The notes: generated by a model from the sequence alone, not told the origin. DNA of 64,000 nt from Gammaproteobacteria bacterium (GCA_030147635.1 JASBUZ010000058.1:30088-94087), one strand, 5' to 3'. Counted from the stretch's first letter, positions 8,641 to 18,369 are shown. Numbers and translations are program-made.

Positions 8641-9633
8641 TTAAAGGTTCATCATATGGGCAGCTGTATCCAACATTCGGTTAGAGAAGCCCCACTCATT
8701 ATCGTACCATGCAACCACTTTAACTAAATCGCCCAGAACTCTCGTCTGTGTGACATCAAAAACCGCAGAGGCTGGATAATGATTAAAGTCACACGAAACC
8801 AATGGCTCTTCATTCACGTGTAACACGTCACTCTTAGCCGCCATCATAACGGCGTTGACTTCTTCAACTGTAGTTGGTCTTCCACTCACAAACGTCAAGT
8901 CAATGACAGATACATTCTGTGTTGGAACCCGCATGGCGAATCCGTCCAGTTTACCAGCGAGCTCTGGCAAAACCAAGCCAACCGCACTTGCCGCCCCAGT
9001 CTTAGTCGGGATAATCGAATGTGCTGCAGCACGCGCGCGACGTGCATCCCGGTGATGGCCATCCAACAGCAACTGATCTTTTGTATAGGCGTGTATGGTA
9101 TTCAAAAGTCCTGATTGAATACCAATAGCTTCATGTAGTGGCTTTACTACGGGGGCTAAGCAATTCGTTGTGCAAGATGCAGCCGAAATGATGGTATCAG
9201 TTGGACGAAGCACATCATGGTTTACACCATACACAACCGTTGCATCCACTTCTTGACCAGGCGCAGAGATTAGTACTTTCTTTGCACCAGCTTCGAGATG
9301 CTTGGATGCTTCTGCATGCGTTGTGAAGTGTCCTGTACATTCAAATACCAAGTCGATACCCATCGACTCCCAAGGAAGCTCGCGTGGATCACGTGCCCCT
9401 GTAATTTGAATCAAATGATCATCAATTCTTAGATTGCCTCCTTCAACAGCGACTTCATGCGGAAAACGCCCATGTGTCGAGTCATATTTAGTACAGTGCG
9501 CTGTGCTCTCAACCCCTGAAGAATCATTGATGGCAACCACTTCAAACTCATCTAAACGTCCTGATTCAAAAATTGAACGCAATACACAACGTCCAATTCG
9601 TCCATATCCACTAATTGCAACACGTCTTGTCAT
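8641..9633 (-). CDS. gap: Glyceraldehyde-3-phosphate dehydrogenase, type I, 330 aa
   Basis: NAD-dependent oxidation of glyceraldehyde 3-phosphate. The Rossmann start is [14 protein letters not shown] (residues 7-20), the adenine-binding acid lies in VAINDSS, and the catalytic cysteine is Cys154 in SCTTNC. The C-terminal [12 protein letters not shown] is typical. The related erythrose-4-phosphate dehydrogenase (Epd) was considered, but [17 protein letters not shown] matches GAPDH. Its ATG overlaps the tkt stop by 4 bases, so the two are translationally coupled, and pgk follows. Confidence 0.92.
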   Translation of the reverse strand: MTRRVAISGYGRIGRCVLRSIFESGRLDEFEVVAINDSSGVESTAHCTKYDSTHGRFPHEVAVEGGNLRIDDHLIQITGARDPRELPWESMGIDLVFECTGHFTTHAEASKHLEAGAKKVLISAPGQEVDATVVYGVNHDVLRPTDTIISAASCTTNCLAPVVKPLHEAIGIQSGLLNTIHAYTKDQLLLDGHHRDARRARAAAHSIIPTKTGAASAVGLVLPELAGKLDGFAMRVPTQNVSVIDLTFVSGRPTTVEEVNAVMMAAKSDVLHVNEEPLVSCDFNHYPASAVFDVTQTRVLGDLVKVVAWYDNEWGFSNRMLDTAAHMMNL

Positions 9634-11639
9634 GACTCACATTTCTCCGAAAAAAAGACTTGAACGGCTTGTACCACACGCTGAACGGTCATCCCCATAG
9701 CTTCAAGCACATCATTTAAAGGTGCCGATACACCAAAAGTATCAAGACCTATCACAGTTCCTTCATATCCCACAAACTGATGCCAACTGCTGCCAACAGC
9801 TGCCTCAATCGCAACCCGATTCGCCACAGCCTTCGGCAATACCATTTCTTGATAAGCCGCAGACTGTCTTAAAAACTGCTCAACACATGGCATAGAAACG
9901 ACGCGGACTTTTATCCCACGCTGTGCTAGTAGCTCTTCGGCTTCAAGTGCTAACTGCACTTCCGAACCTGTAGCAAGCAAAATTACGTCCGGCATCCCCT
10001 GTGTATCTTTTAGGATATATCCGCCTCGCTTCATTAAGGCTACATCAGCTTTATTATGCGAAAGTGCTGGTAAATTCTGCCTCGACAGTAAGATGCAAGA
10101 TGGTCCAGCTACTTGCAATAAGGCCTGTTGCCAAGCAGTCGCTGTTTCAGCTAAATCTGCTGGCCGCCAAACATCTAAACCGGGCATCACTCGAAGACTT
10201 GCAATATGTTCAATCGGCTGGTGCGTCGGACCATCTTCACCTAATCCTATTGAATCGTGAGTATATACAAATACCACTCGCAGCTTCATCAGTGCTGCAA
10301 GTCTCACTGCCGCACGTGCATAGTCAGAAAAAACAAGGAAAGTGCCTCCATAAGGAATAATTCCCCCATGAAGTGCCATACCATTCATCATGGCAGACAT
10401 GCCAAACTCACGTACGCCATAATGCAAATAATTACCGTCCCAATTTGTTTTAGATAAGGCTTTACTGCCAGACCAATCCGTATTGTTGGAGCCTGTTAAA
10501 TCTGCAGAGCCGCCTAAAAGCTCTGGTAAGTGTGCCGCATAGTGATTGATACATTGCTGTGAGGCCTTTCGGGTTGCAAGCGCTTTTCGCTCACCACAGC
10601 ATGCTTCAATAAAAGCATCACTCACCTCATGCCACGTGTCGGGCAAGTCCCCGTTAGCAACCCGCAGTAACTCAGCATACTGTTCAGGATGACTAGCTTC
10701 ATATGCATAAGCCTGTTCAAGCCACGCATCTTCTAAGCGTTTACCCTCCTCCGTGTGGGACCATGCACAATAAAGCGCATCCGGAATTTCGAACGGAGCA
10801 TAGGGCCAATCTAAACGAAGACGCAGCTGAGCAATATCTTCAGCCCCTAAGGGTGCGCCATGCACAACTTCACTGCCAGCTTGTTCTGAGCCATATCCAA
10901 TGACTGTTTTACAAATAATTAAGCTTGGTTTTTTAGTCTCATCCCGTGCTGCTTTGATGGCTTCTTCAATTGCCGCTGTATCATGTCCATCAATCGCTTC
11001 TATCACATGCCAGTCATAAGCTCTAAAACGTTCTGCTGTGTTATCAGTAAACCAAGTATCAATTTGCCCATCGATAGAAATACCATTGGCGTCATAAAAT
11101 ACAATCAAACGGCCCAGCCCAAGTGTACCCGCTAAAGAACATGCCTCATGAGAAACTCCCTCCATCAAGCAACCATCTCCGGCAAAAACATAGGTAAAAT
11201 GATTGATTAGGCTAATATTTTGCTTATTAAATCGTGCTGCAAGTTGCCTTTCTGCAACCGCCATGCCAACAGCTGTGGCAAGGCCTTGTCCGAGAGGCCC
11301 GGTTGTTGTTTCAACGCCTGGCGTCTCAAGTCGTTCCGGATGCCCCGGTGTTTTAGAGTGAAGCTGCCGGAATTGCTTCAAATCTTCGAGGCTCACATCA
11401 TAGCCCGTAAGATGTAGAAGCGCGTACAGCAGCATAGAGCCATGGCCATTGGACAGCACAAACCTATCTCTATCAAACCAGTCCGGATTTTGTGGGTTAT
11501 GCTTCAGGAATTTCGTCCAAAGTACAGTTGCAATATCTGCCATGCCAAGCGGCATGCCAGGGTGCCCAGACTGTGCTGCTTGCACTGCATCAACACTTAA
11601 AAAGCGGACAGCTGAGGCAAGTTCATTGAGTGGTGGCAT
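9630..11639 (-). CDS. tkt: Transketolase, 669 aa
   Basis: Thiamine-diphosphate enzyme of the pentose phosphate pathway that moves two-carbon units between sugars. Recognised by [17 protein letters not shown] at the N-terminus, the cofactor/Mg motif [13 protein letters not shown] plus DANGISIDG, and the pyrimidine-domain stretch [16 protein letters not shown]. Length is full. ATG at 11639 follows AGGGA by 7 bases and is favoured over the GTG at 11645. It leads the tkt-gap-pgk operon. The upstream gap to the divergent membrane-protein gene is 140 bases. Confidence 0.95.
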   Translation of the reverse strand: MPPLNELASAVRFLSVDAVQAAQSGHPGMPLGMADIATVLWTKFLKHNPQNPDWFDRDRFVLSNGHGSMLLYALLHLTGYDVSLEDLKQFRQLHSKTPGHPERLETPGVETTTGPLGQGLATAVGMAVAERQLAARFNKQNISLINHFTYVFAGDGCLMEGVSHEACSLAGTLGLGRLIVFYDANGISIDGQIDTWFTDNTAERFRAYDWHVIEAIDGHDTAAIEEAIKAARDETKKPSLIICKTVIGYGSEQAGSEVVHGAPLGAEDIAQLRLRLDWPYAPFEIPDALYCAWSHTEEGKRLEDAWLEQAYAYEASHPEQYAELLRVANGDLPDTWHEVSDAFIEACCGERKALATRKASQQCINHYAAHLPELLGGSADLTGSNNTDWSGSKALSKTNWDGNYLHYGVREFGMSAMMNGMALHGGIIPYGGTFLVFSDYARAAVRLAALMKLRVVFVYTHDSIGLGEDGPTHQPIEHIASLRVMPGLDVWRPADLAETATAWQQALLQVAGPSCILLSRQNLPALSHNKADVALMKRGGYILKDTQGMPDVILLATGSEVQLALEAEELLAQRGIKVRVVSMPCVEQFLRQSAAYQEMVLPKAVANRVAIEAAVGSSWHQFVGYEGTVIGLDTFGVSAPLNDVLEAMGMTVQRVVQAVQVFFSEKCES

Positions 11640-11785
11640 CAACACGTCCCTAGTTGTAGTAAAAGGGCCCTATTGTCACCTAGAACCAAAACCTCGGCAA
11701 GCCCATACGGAAAATCCACTAAAAACACTGTTTTTCCTGTTCACTTATGATACAATGCGTGCACTAACCAACACACGAATGAGCA

Positions 11786-12967
11786 ATGCCTTTAATTCTT
11801 AAACAACTTGAAATACAAAAGATCATTACTCCAGGAAAAAGCTGGGACCAAGCCAATTTTTCACGCCTTGCTGAAAATGCTTGGCTTTGGCGCGTTCAGT
11901 ATCGCGCTTATTGTGCACATTTGATTGCGCACTTTAACCAATCCACACAAGAGAACGAAGAAACTCGAAAAACGCTTGAAACGGCCCTTTTCATGGCGGA
12001 ACTGCTTGAATCCCTACATGAGCGTCTCAATGAAATACCTGCTAAAGCTAAATTCAGTCAAGATAAGGCCATACTTAAAGCGTTACTCAGGCAGCCCCCA
12101 GATGGCGTTCCAAAAGAGGTTTTCAATTTACCAGGTCTTGTGCAATACGGCACATTTAACTCTGATACTACCAGGCTACTCATCGGTAATGTACGACGAG
12201 TTGGCGTAGGTCTGCTTGCCTTCCCCGAAACTTATGGCAACAACTTCACACTCACTGAGCAGCTCGTACAGTTTATGGGACCTATTTTAACGATTGCAGG
12301 CTTTTTGATTTATCTGCCACGAACAATTGTAAATGGTTTTGTGCTGCCCAAGCGCCTGCTGGAAAATCAAGAAATTGAGCTCAGCTCCCGCTTCCAAGCA
12401 CATTGCGAAATTGACGACAGATTGTTTAATCTCATCAACGACTTTCCGTCTGTACTTGCTGGGTTTATCACGGTTTGTCTCCTAACAACTCCAACCTTAT
12501 GGCTTGCAGCTTACATGACCGCAGCGGTCAAGCTCTGTGAAGTTATCTTCGCTGCTACAAAAAGCCACTATGATGTATCACGCCTCTATGCAATGCGAGC
12601 TGAATATGACCAACACCAAAATTTGACTGAAGCAGATAAAGATTTTTTGAAGCAATTGGATTCAAGCATTGCCTATACCCAAGGCGTACGCAATACCAAT
12701 ACGGCCATGCATGGCCTGTTACTGCCCTGTTTGATTGCCTTTATCCCTCAGGTCATGATGTTGCACCCTGCCGTTCCTATCGTTGCTGCTATTTCTGCCT
12801 TTACCTTGGTCTGCCTGCGATTTTCTGAGTTCCGTGATTTTTGGATAGCGGAACCGCCCCCGCAAGATAATTTAAAGGTTTTAAGCCATGACCCGCGCTT
12901 TTTTAAATCAACCACGGAAGAGCTGGCAAATAGTCAGGAAACTCACGATACAAACCTGACATTTTAG
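11786..12967 (+). CDS. Large helical membrane protein of unknown function, 393 aa
   Basis: I do not recognise a family. The N-terminal ~120 residues are soluble and helical. Hydrophobic segments follow at about 169-190 (FMGPILTIAGFLIYLP), 225-265 and 300-345. The C-terminus is soluble and acidic (STTEELANSQETHD), a composition seen in Dot/Icm effector tails but not proof of secretion. The motif FNLINDF before a membrane segment resembles FNLANDF in the protein at 56115, and DFWIAEPP after the last segment resembles DFWIGEKP in the protein at 62193. A -10-like TACAAT is at 11751-11756. It sits just upstream of dotD. Confidence 0.7.
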   Translation: MPLILKQLEIQKIITPGKSWDQANFSRLAENAWLWRVQYRAYCAHLIAHFNQSTQENEETRKTLETALFMAELLESLHERLNEIPAKAKFSQDKAILKALLRQPPDGVPKEVFNLPGLVQYGTFNSDTTRLLIGNVRRVGVGLLAFPETYGNNFTLTEQLVQFMGPILTIAGFLIYLPRTIVNGFVLPKRLLENQEIELSSRFQAHCEIDDRLFNLINDFPSVLAGFITVCLLTTPTLWLAAYMTAAVKLCEVIFAATKSHYDVSRLYAMRAEYDQHQNLTEADKDFLKQLDSSIAYTQGVRNTNTAMHGLLLPCLIAFIPQVMMLHPAVPIVAAISAFTLVCLRFSEFRDFWIAEPPPQDNLKVLSHDPRFFKSTTEELANSQETHDTNLTF

Positions 12968-12969
12968 AC

Positions 12970-12998
12970 TTGACAAGACAGATGCCTCCTGTTTCAAT
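12970..12998 (+). promoter_or_regulatory. Candidate sigma-70 promoter of dotD-dotC-dotB
   Basis: TTGACA at 12970-12975, a 17-base spacer, and TTCAAT at 12993-12998. The -35 is a perfect consensus and the -10 matches at four of six positions. It starts 3 bases after the upstream stop codon. Three TCTAA repeats (12998, 13008, 13017) follow at about one helical turn each. Confidence 0.5.
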
Positions 12999-13030
12999 CT
13001 AAGTCAGTCTAAATGGTCTAAGCGTCGTTC

Positions 13031-13516
13031 ATGAAAACTAAGCATTTCCTGCTTTTCGTGTTGATTTCATCCCTAACTGCTTGTACGTCAGTGACGTATA
13101 AAAAGCCGCCATACAACGCGCCTAGTGATGACGCAACGATTAAGCTTGCTGAAGCAGCAACCTCGGTCAGTGGCTCTATGCTTGAAATGGCGCGAGTTGA
13201 AAAAGTTGTAATACCTCCAAGCGCTGACAATCTTCAGACCATTCCAAGCTCGCAAAGCTTGCTAACCCATGCATCTGTCGACTGGGCAGGCCCCATTGGT
13301 GAGCTCACGGAGCGCCTCGCTAAAGCTGCCAATTATCGCTTACGCGTTTTGGGCCATCCACCACCTATTCCTGTGCTCATCAGCTTAAATACTAAAGATC
13401 GCTCACTTGCTGAAATTTTACGAGACATTGACTATCAAGCGGGCCAAAAAGCTTCTATTCATGTTTACCCTAACAATCAGGTCGTTGAATTACGCTATGC
13501 AAAAACTTATTCGTAA
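13031..13516 (+). CDS. dotD: Dot/Icm type IVB secretion lipoprotein DotD, 161 aa
   Basis: Outer-membrane lipoprotein of the Dot/Icm core complex, where with DotC it supports DotH. A lipoprotein signal ends in LTAC, giving acylated Cys18. The C-terminal half (SVDWAGPIGELTERLAKAA onward) forms the secretin N-domain-like fold known for DotD. Length is near that of the Legionella protein. First gene of the dotDCB operon; dotC starts inside its last 20 bases. No clear Shine-Dalgarno sequence precedes the ATG. Confidence 0.9.
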   Translation: MKTKHFLLFVLISSLTACTSVTYKKPPYNAPSDDATIKLAEAATSVSGSMLEMARVEKVVIPPSADNLQTIPSSQSLLTHASVDWAGPIGELTERLAKAANYRLRVLGHPPPIPVLISLNTKDRSLAEILRDIDYQAGQKASIHVYPNNQVVELRYAKTYS

Positions 13517-14423
13517 TCTACTGATTGTCTTGTTTGTAGGCCTTGCAGCCTGCACACCAAGAGCCTATAACACCCCTATGGGGGACACAACCTCTTTGGC
13601 TGGCCTAAAAGCGATGGCATCCACCAAAAAAGCCAGCGAACACAAGACAACTAAAGAGTCACAGGGAAAAATTCGCAATATGGCACTCCGTGAAACAGCC
13701 TTGAGCCTTGGTGCACAATCAGGTCTTGCGGCACGTGCCAAAAGTATTGATGAGCAGTTGGTCAAGCAAACCCGAAATCTTGACGCCATTTTCGACTTTA
13801 AATCCCTCATCCTGGATAGCAATGTTCTCCCTCCTGTTTTGTTACAGGGAGACAACACCCTGAATCTTGCAAGCGGGCAAGTCATTCGCGTATCCAACAG
13901 AACCTATAAACTCGCCAAACAAGCACGTTTTATCACAACTCCGCCTAACTGGCGACAATACCTCTGGCTAGACTACAAAAAACCCGATGAACCACATACC
14001 AGTATGCTGCCCAATACCAAAGAAGAGCGCCAAGTTTGGTGTTATTACGTTGAGAAGGGCTGGCAAAATGGTGTTGAGCAGGCGGATACCATCCTCAGTG
14101 AGAATATTGCGCGCATTAAAGAAGATTTCACTGGCATGATTTTATATCGAAAATTGCTTGCTATGAACATGGTATCAGCACCTTACGTCTCGCATACCGA
14201 TCTTGGGGTAACTGGTAACGGTGATGAACTCCACATTGATGATCGTGTACTCCGTATCACAGCCTTGCCAGCCTTAAACGTTAACAGCGAAGAGTGGCGA
14301 GCAGCAGTTGCTAAAGATGAGCAAAGCTTGAAAGAGCTAAATCAAATGGAAAAACGTATTAACGCTGCAAAAGTTGGCGTCAATCATAACGCTTGGCAGC
14401 CCGTGATTACGCCGGTCAATTAA
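13497..14423 (+). CDS. dotC: Dot/Icm secretion lipoprotein DotC, 308 aa
   Basis: Outer-membrane lipoprotein that with DotD is needed to place DotH in the outer membrane. The signal peptide MQKLIRNLLIVLFVGLAAC gives a lipobox cysteine at residue 19. The mature protein contains the conserved DotC stretches PNWRQYLWLDYKKPDEPH and EERQVWCYYVEKGWQNG. The open frame extends to 13407, but only the ATG at 13497 gives a lipoprotein signal at the N-terminus, so that start is used. It overlaps dotD by 20 bases, so expression is probably coupled. Confidence 0.92.
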   Translation: MQKLIRNLLIVLFVGLAACTPRAYNTPMGDTTSLAGLKAMASTKKASEHKTTKESQGKIRNMALRETALSLGAQSGLAARAKSIDEQLVKQTRNLDAIFDFKSLILDSNVLPPVLLQGDNTLNLASGQVIRVSNRTYKLAKQARFITTPPNWRQYLWLDYKKPDEPHTSMLPNTKEERQVWCYYVEKGWQNGVEQADTILSENIARIKEDFTGMILYRKLLAMNMVSAPYVSHTDLGVTGNGDELHIDDRVLRITALPALNVNSEEWRAAVAKDEQSLKELNQMEKRINAAKVGVNHNAWQPVITPVN

Positions 14424-14446
14424 ACATTACATTGGGTCACTAACTA

Positions 14447-15586
14447 ATGACTGACGCTCACGATGAACACATTAACTTAATGCCCGATGAACCAACTCGG
14501 TTCACCCCAATTTCAATGGAGCAGCTGCTTGAGCATGCTGAGCGCCTGAACGCTTCCGATGTAACCATTCAAACTGGCTCGCCTGTCTTTGCAGAGGTAT
14601 ACGGCAAATTAATACGCCTTACCAATCGTAAGCTCTCGAATACGGAGCTTGGCGACCTCATTAATGCAATCTATGGCCCCAATGCAACCACACAGCTGCT
14701 CTCGGGAAAAGACATTGACACACATTATGAATTTCGGCCAAACCGTGGTGTTCGCTATCGCTATCGTGTCAATGGCACGGCCTGCTTGGTAGAAGGGCAT
14801 GATGCGATCCAAATTACACTTAGAACCATTCCAACGACGCCACCTAAGCTTGAAACACTTGATTTGCCACAAAATATTCTAGAAGCCATCGCGCCCCAAG
14901 AAGGTATAGTTTTTATCACAGGTGCAACTGGCTCAGGGAAGTCGACCTTACTGGCATCGATTATTCGAGATTTAATTGAAACGGCCGATTCTAACCGTAA
15001 GGTGCTTACCTATGAAGCACCGATTGAGTTTGTATATGACGAGATTGAAACAATTTCTGCAAGCGTCAGTCAATCAGAAATTCCACGGCACCTCCCTTCA
15101 TTTGCTGAAGGTGTTCGAAATGCGCTGCGTCGAAAACCACGTCTCATCATGGTCGGTGAGTGTCGAGATCCTGAAACCATTAGCGCGGCACTTGAAGCGG
15201 CTCTCACAGGGCATCCGGTGTACACAACGCTACATACCTCAGGTGTTGCCGAAACCATGCGCCGCCTCGTCACCTCTTTTGCAGGCGAAGAGCGCCTTGG
15301 ACGTACGATTGATATATTAGAAACCATCAGGCTTTGTATCTGGCAAAAACTGGTTCCCACCGTCGATGGTAAACGCGTCCCATTGCGCGAATATCTTATC
15401 TTTGATGAGGAAGCTCGCGATATACTACTAGAAAGCGACCCCAATGAAGTCACCCGAGTCACCCGGAAGCTTGTCCGTGAGCGTGGCCAGCTCATGACCA
15501 TTGATGCCAAGAAGAAACTAGACGAAGGTGTTATTGACGAGCGAACCTATAAGCTCATCGTTGCAGGCACAAGAGAGCAAGCATAA
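14447..15586 (+). CDS. dotB: Dot/Icm secretion ATPase DotB, 379 aa
   Basis: Hexameric cytoplasmic ATPase of the PilT/VirB11 type that powers the Dot/Icm machine. Walker A is GATGSGKST (residues 159-167), the Walker B region is RLIMVGECRD (232-241), and the histidine box is GHPVYTTLHT (255-264). Length is essentially that of other DotB proteins. It closes the dotDCB operon. The next gene converges on it with only 11 bases between the stops, and no terminator hairpin is visible there. Confidence 0.95.
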   Translation: MTDAHDEHINLMPDEPTRFTPISMEQLLEHAERLNASDVTIQTGSPVFAEVYGKLIRLTNRKLSNTELGDLINAIYGPNATTQLLSGKDIDTHYEFRPNRGVRYRYRVNGTACLVEGHDAIQITLRTIPTTPPKLETLDLPQNILEAIAPQEGIVFITGATGSGKSTLLASIIRDLIETADSNRKVLTYEAPIEFVYDEIETISASVSQSEIPRHLPSFAEGVRNALRRKPRLIMVGECRDPETISAALEAALTGHPVYTTLHTSGVAETMRRLVTSFAGEERLGRTIDILETIRLCIWQKLVPTVDGKRVPLREYLIFDEEARDILLESDPNEVTRVTRKLVRERGQLMTIDAKKKLDEGVIDERTYKLIVAGTREQA

Positions 15587-15597
15587 ATACCAAACAC

Positions 15598-16620
15598 TCA
15601 CTGTGGGAAGAATGGAAAACGTTCTGAAATCGCTGTATGCCTAGTCGAACTATCTCGATGTCTAAAGAAAGGTAGATTTGATGCTGAGGTGCCTGTCTCA
15701 TCTAATTCTTTATTTGCTCTTCCCACAAACTGCATGGCACGCTCTAGTACATCATCAGCCCGTTCCACAATGCCTTTGGTTGTCTCTGAAATAACAGCCT
15801 GCCTTTCTCGCCCTACCTCCCCTTTGGTTTCCAGGTGTACCAGCAGCTTATCAAGCTCATCAACAAATGTATTTATCTGAATCACATTCCCTTGAAGCTG
15901 TCTCTCAAGTGAGCGCATGTGCACTTCTGAGGCCGCTAATAGGCACATCGTTGAGTCAAGCTCAGGTGCCAATGCTTCTGCAATCTCTCTTTTCTCTTCA
16001 GAAAGCAAGGTATGTGCCTCATCAAGTAACTCTAAAAGTGCTTGGCTCCTTTGATACAGCACCCGTTCCGATTCACTCACTTGTGGTACTATTGGCTCTA
16101 GCGTATCCACAGCCTTTTTGTAAGTCGCATTAGAGTGAGCCAGCGCCTTGATTTGCTCTTGTAGTGCTTTTTGATCTTGCTCTTCCACTTGATACAGACT
16201 AGAGCAAGCTTCCGTCACTATACTGAGCTGCTTACGTAGCTGCTCAATTGAGTCTATCGATTCTGTCAAAATAGACTCAAGCACTTCCAAAGTTTTTGTA
16301 TTGATGGTCTGGTGCGCTTGATAGTGATTAGAAAGAAAATATATACCAATCAAATACAGTGCAAGCAGAGGTAGCACCCAAAGCATGGGTAAGCCAGAAG
16401 CGTAAATAGCTCCCGTACTTACCCCCGAATAAAGTATAAAGAAACCAAGTTTCTTCCACCATGATGCCCCACCATAACTTGCAGCAAATTGATTGAAATG
16501 GCTTCTATTTTCCCGCTGCTTGATGAGGCTGTCCAAAGAGCTACGTAAAACTTCCACCTGAGCACTTTGGTCTTTTAAGCGCATCCGAATTTCACTGGGT
16601 GATGGTAACTGATGTGTCAT
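15598..16620 (-). CDS. Membrane-hairpin coiled-coil protein inside the dot/icm locus, 340 aa
   Basis: No known family recognised. About 55 soluble N-terminal residues are followed by two adjacent hydrophobic segments (about 57-76 and 80-98) with a short turn. The remaining ~200 residues are heptad-rich helix (for example LEVLESILTESIDSIEQLRKQ). The tail is aromatic and basic (ISERFPFFPQ). This order (short head, membrane hairpin, long coiled coil) resembles the SNARE-like LegC effectors of Legionella, but I see no direct similarity. It is the last of three same-strand genes between dotB and dotA, starting 18 bases after the previous stop, with GGAGG upstream of the ATG. Confidence 0.75.
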   Translation of the reverse strand: MTHQLPSPSEIRMRLKDQSAQVEVLRSSLDSLIKQRENRSHFNQFAASYGGASWWKKLGFFILYSGVSTGAIYASGLPMLWVLPLLALYLIGIYFLSNHYQAHQTINTKTLEVLESILTESIDSIEQLRKQLSIVTEACSSLYQVEEQDQKALQEQIKALAHSNATYKKAVDTLEPIVPQVSESERVLYQRSQALLELLDEAHTLLSEEKREIAEALAPELDSTMCLLAASEVHMRSLERQLQGNVIQINTFVDELDKLLVHLETKGEVGRERQAVISETTKGIVERADDVLERAMQFVGRANKELDETGTSASNLPFFRHRDSSTRHTAISERFPFFPQ

Positions 16621-16638
16621 AACAAGGCCTCCTAATAG

Positions 16639-17526
16639 TTAAAAAAATCGATTCATCCTGTGCTCTGCGTGCACTTCGGGCTCACCTTCCTTGCACACTC
16701 GAAGTGCTTTAATTTCCTCAGCTTGAGATTGGTTCTTCAATTTAATACGGCTCAGTTCTTTGGCATAAGCTTCTCCTTTTTCTGTTGCCATTTGTAGGCA
16801 AGTCGTCAGCTGCTCCACTTTGGTTTGTAATGCCTTAAGATGTTCATCTTGATGAGCATGGTCTGCAAGCTGGCTATTAAACCGGGTATTAGCCTGCTCT
16901 AACGCACTGGTTAAAATTATAATTTGCTCACGATACTCAAGCTGGGTTGTTTCTAACTCAGACTTCAGATGATTAAAATTTTCAATAATTTTTTCTAGGT
17001 CCCTCGTTCTCTTTAAAAAGCGACTCATGGTCTTACCAAATTTTTTACGTGTTTCTGTCAGCGTCTTTTTCAGTCCCTCAAGTTCTGAAGATAAATTAGC
17101 AATTGTTTCTGCAGCTGTCTCATTACCTTTTTCCAAGGTTTTGATAAGCCCCAGCAGGATCTGATTCGTTTTTTTCATCTCTTCTGCACGTGCAGCAAAA
17201 TCAGCACTCAGGCTGCCAAACTTTAACCGAGATTTATGCGCTTCCTCTAAAACTCGCTCAAGTGCACCAATCGCTTCTTCCCCAAGATTTTCTAAAACTT
17301 GGCGACGCACCCTCCTTGTTTTATCCTGCAGCGCTTCAGCTTGATTCAAATATGAATACTCTCGTGCCGAGCTATCCTTATACTCATTTGGAGCAGGAGG
17401 CGTGGGCTGCAAAAAATAGCCAAAAAGCCCACCAGCACCAAACAAACCCACACCTATTGCATAGGTCGTTAAATCCGTTGTCGCGGCAACCACCGCCGGG
17501 GCACCTAAAAGAAGAGGTAACATCAT
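16639..17526 (-). CDS. Membrane-anchored coiled-coil protein inside the dot/icm locus, 295 aa
   Basis: No known family recognised. The N-terminus is a hydrophobic hairpin or signal anchor (about residues 1-41) containing TTYAIGVGLFGAGGLFGYF. The remaining ~240 residues are a long charged coiled coil, rich in Glu, Lys and Leu. The tail is EGEPEVHAEHRMNRFF. The hydrophobic part resembles the C-terminal membrane segment of the gene just upstream (NYAIGGGMSLSGGVYH). It is the middle of three genes, with gaps of 12 and 18 bases, so they probably form one operon. ATG is preceded by GGAG. Confidence 0.75.
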   Translation of the reverse strand: MMLPLLLGAPAVVAATTDLTTYAIGVGLFGAGGLFGYFLQPTPPAPNEYKDSSAREYSYLNQAEALQDKTRRVRRQVLENLGEEAIGALERVLEEAHKSRLKFGSLSADFAARAEEMKKTNQILLGLIKTLEKGNETAAETIANLSSELEGLKKTLTETRKKFGKTMSRFLKRTRDLEKIIENFNHLKSELETTQLEYREQIIILTSALEQANTRFNSQLADHAHQDEHLKALQTKVEQLTTCLQMATEKGEAYAKELSRIKLKNQSQAEEIKALRVCKEGEPEVHAEHRMNRFF

Positions 17527-17538
17527 TGTCTCCTGTTG

Positions 17539-18369
17539 TTAAATGGCTTGTGGAATCAGTTGTTTTTCTGTATCTTCTTCAGAAGCTTTCGGCTCAGGTG
17601 AAAACCATCGCCATAAATGATAAACACCTCCGGAGAGGCTCATGCCCCCACCAATCGCATAGTTGGTGACTTCAGGAAGTATGGCAATACCCAAACTAGG
17701 TAGAGCTAATACAATTAAGCCTAAGCAAAGTACGACCCCCATCACGGTACTCATCTCTCGACTCTTCAAAATCTGTAGGCAAAACTCAGTGTAGGAAAAC
17801 GGATCAGCAAGCTCATCTGTGAGTGCTTTCTGAATGATTGCTTCAAACGCTTTTTGTGAATCTGTTTTTGCTGCACGCTCAAATGCCAAAAACGCTACAC
17901 AAAACGCTTTGGGGTAAATGTTACTCGATGATTCAATCTCAACTTGGGTTTGTTTGAAGCGCTTACTTCGATACACACTCTCTGCATCTGTCAGCGTCAA
18001 ACCATCACTGATGGTTCTATTGCGAACTACCTCAAAAGACTCTAGCTGAGCTTGCTGTGTTTGCAAGGTGGTCGCCGTGTGCAACCAAGGAACTTGTGCT
18101 TTAATTTGCTCGGCTTTCGCCTCTTGTAGTGCTGCACTTTTTTCAGCTTGTGTTATCGAATAACGATAGCTATTCTGAACCAATGCCAGCATACTCTGAG
18201 CCGCGAGCCGCCCAAAAGCATCAGCGCGTTTAGCTGGCAAATGAGAGACTGAAGCCTGATGTGCAACACACCCTGCAAACTGTGCTGCTTTCTCTGTAAT
18301 CGATGAGCTTGGGGTTGAGTATATTTTATATGCGACCTCAGACAGAGGCACAACGAGACTGCGCTTCAT
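17539..18369 (-). CDS. Helical protein with C-terminal membrane hairpin inside the dot/icm locus, 276 aa
   Basis: No known family recognised. Roughly 205 soluble, helix-rich residues precede two hydrophobic stretches (about 208-229 and 236-252) and a charged tail with an acidic cluster (ASEEDTEKQLIPQAI). Acidic clusters near the C-terminus are common in Dot/Icm substrates. The segment NYAIGGGMSLSGGVYH matches the N-terminal segment of the next gene. It is the first of the three genes. The 150 bases upstream hold its promoter and the dotA terminator. AAGGAATTC lies just before the ATG. Confidence 0.75.
   Translation of the reverse strand: MKRSLVVPLSEVAYKIYSTPSSSITEKAAQFAGCVAHQASVSHLPAKRADAFGRLAAQSMLALVQNSYRYSITQAEKSAALQEAKAEQIKAQVPWLHTATTLQTQQAQLESFEVVRNRTISDGLTLTDAESVYRSKRFKQTQVEIESSSNIYPKAFCVAFLAFERAAKTDSQKAFEAIIQKALTDELADPFSYTEFCLQILKSREMSTVMGVVLCLGLIVLALPSLGIAILPEVTNYAIGGGMSLSGGVYHLWRWFSPEPKASEEDTEKQLIPQAI

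Noticed and set aside
8641-9633. Erythrose-4-phosphate dehydrogenase (Epd) instead of GAPDH
   Set aside because: The sequence [17 protein letters not shown] and the neighbour pgk match GAPDH better.
13407-13496. Upstream extension of dotC
   Set aside because: It lies inside dotD in another frame and lacks a signal peptide; Met at 13497 gives the lipoprotein signal.
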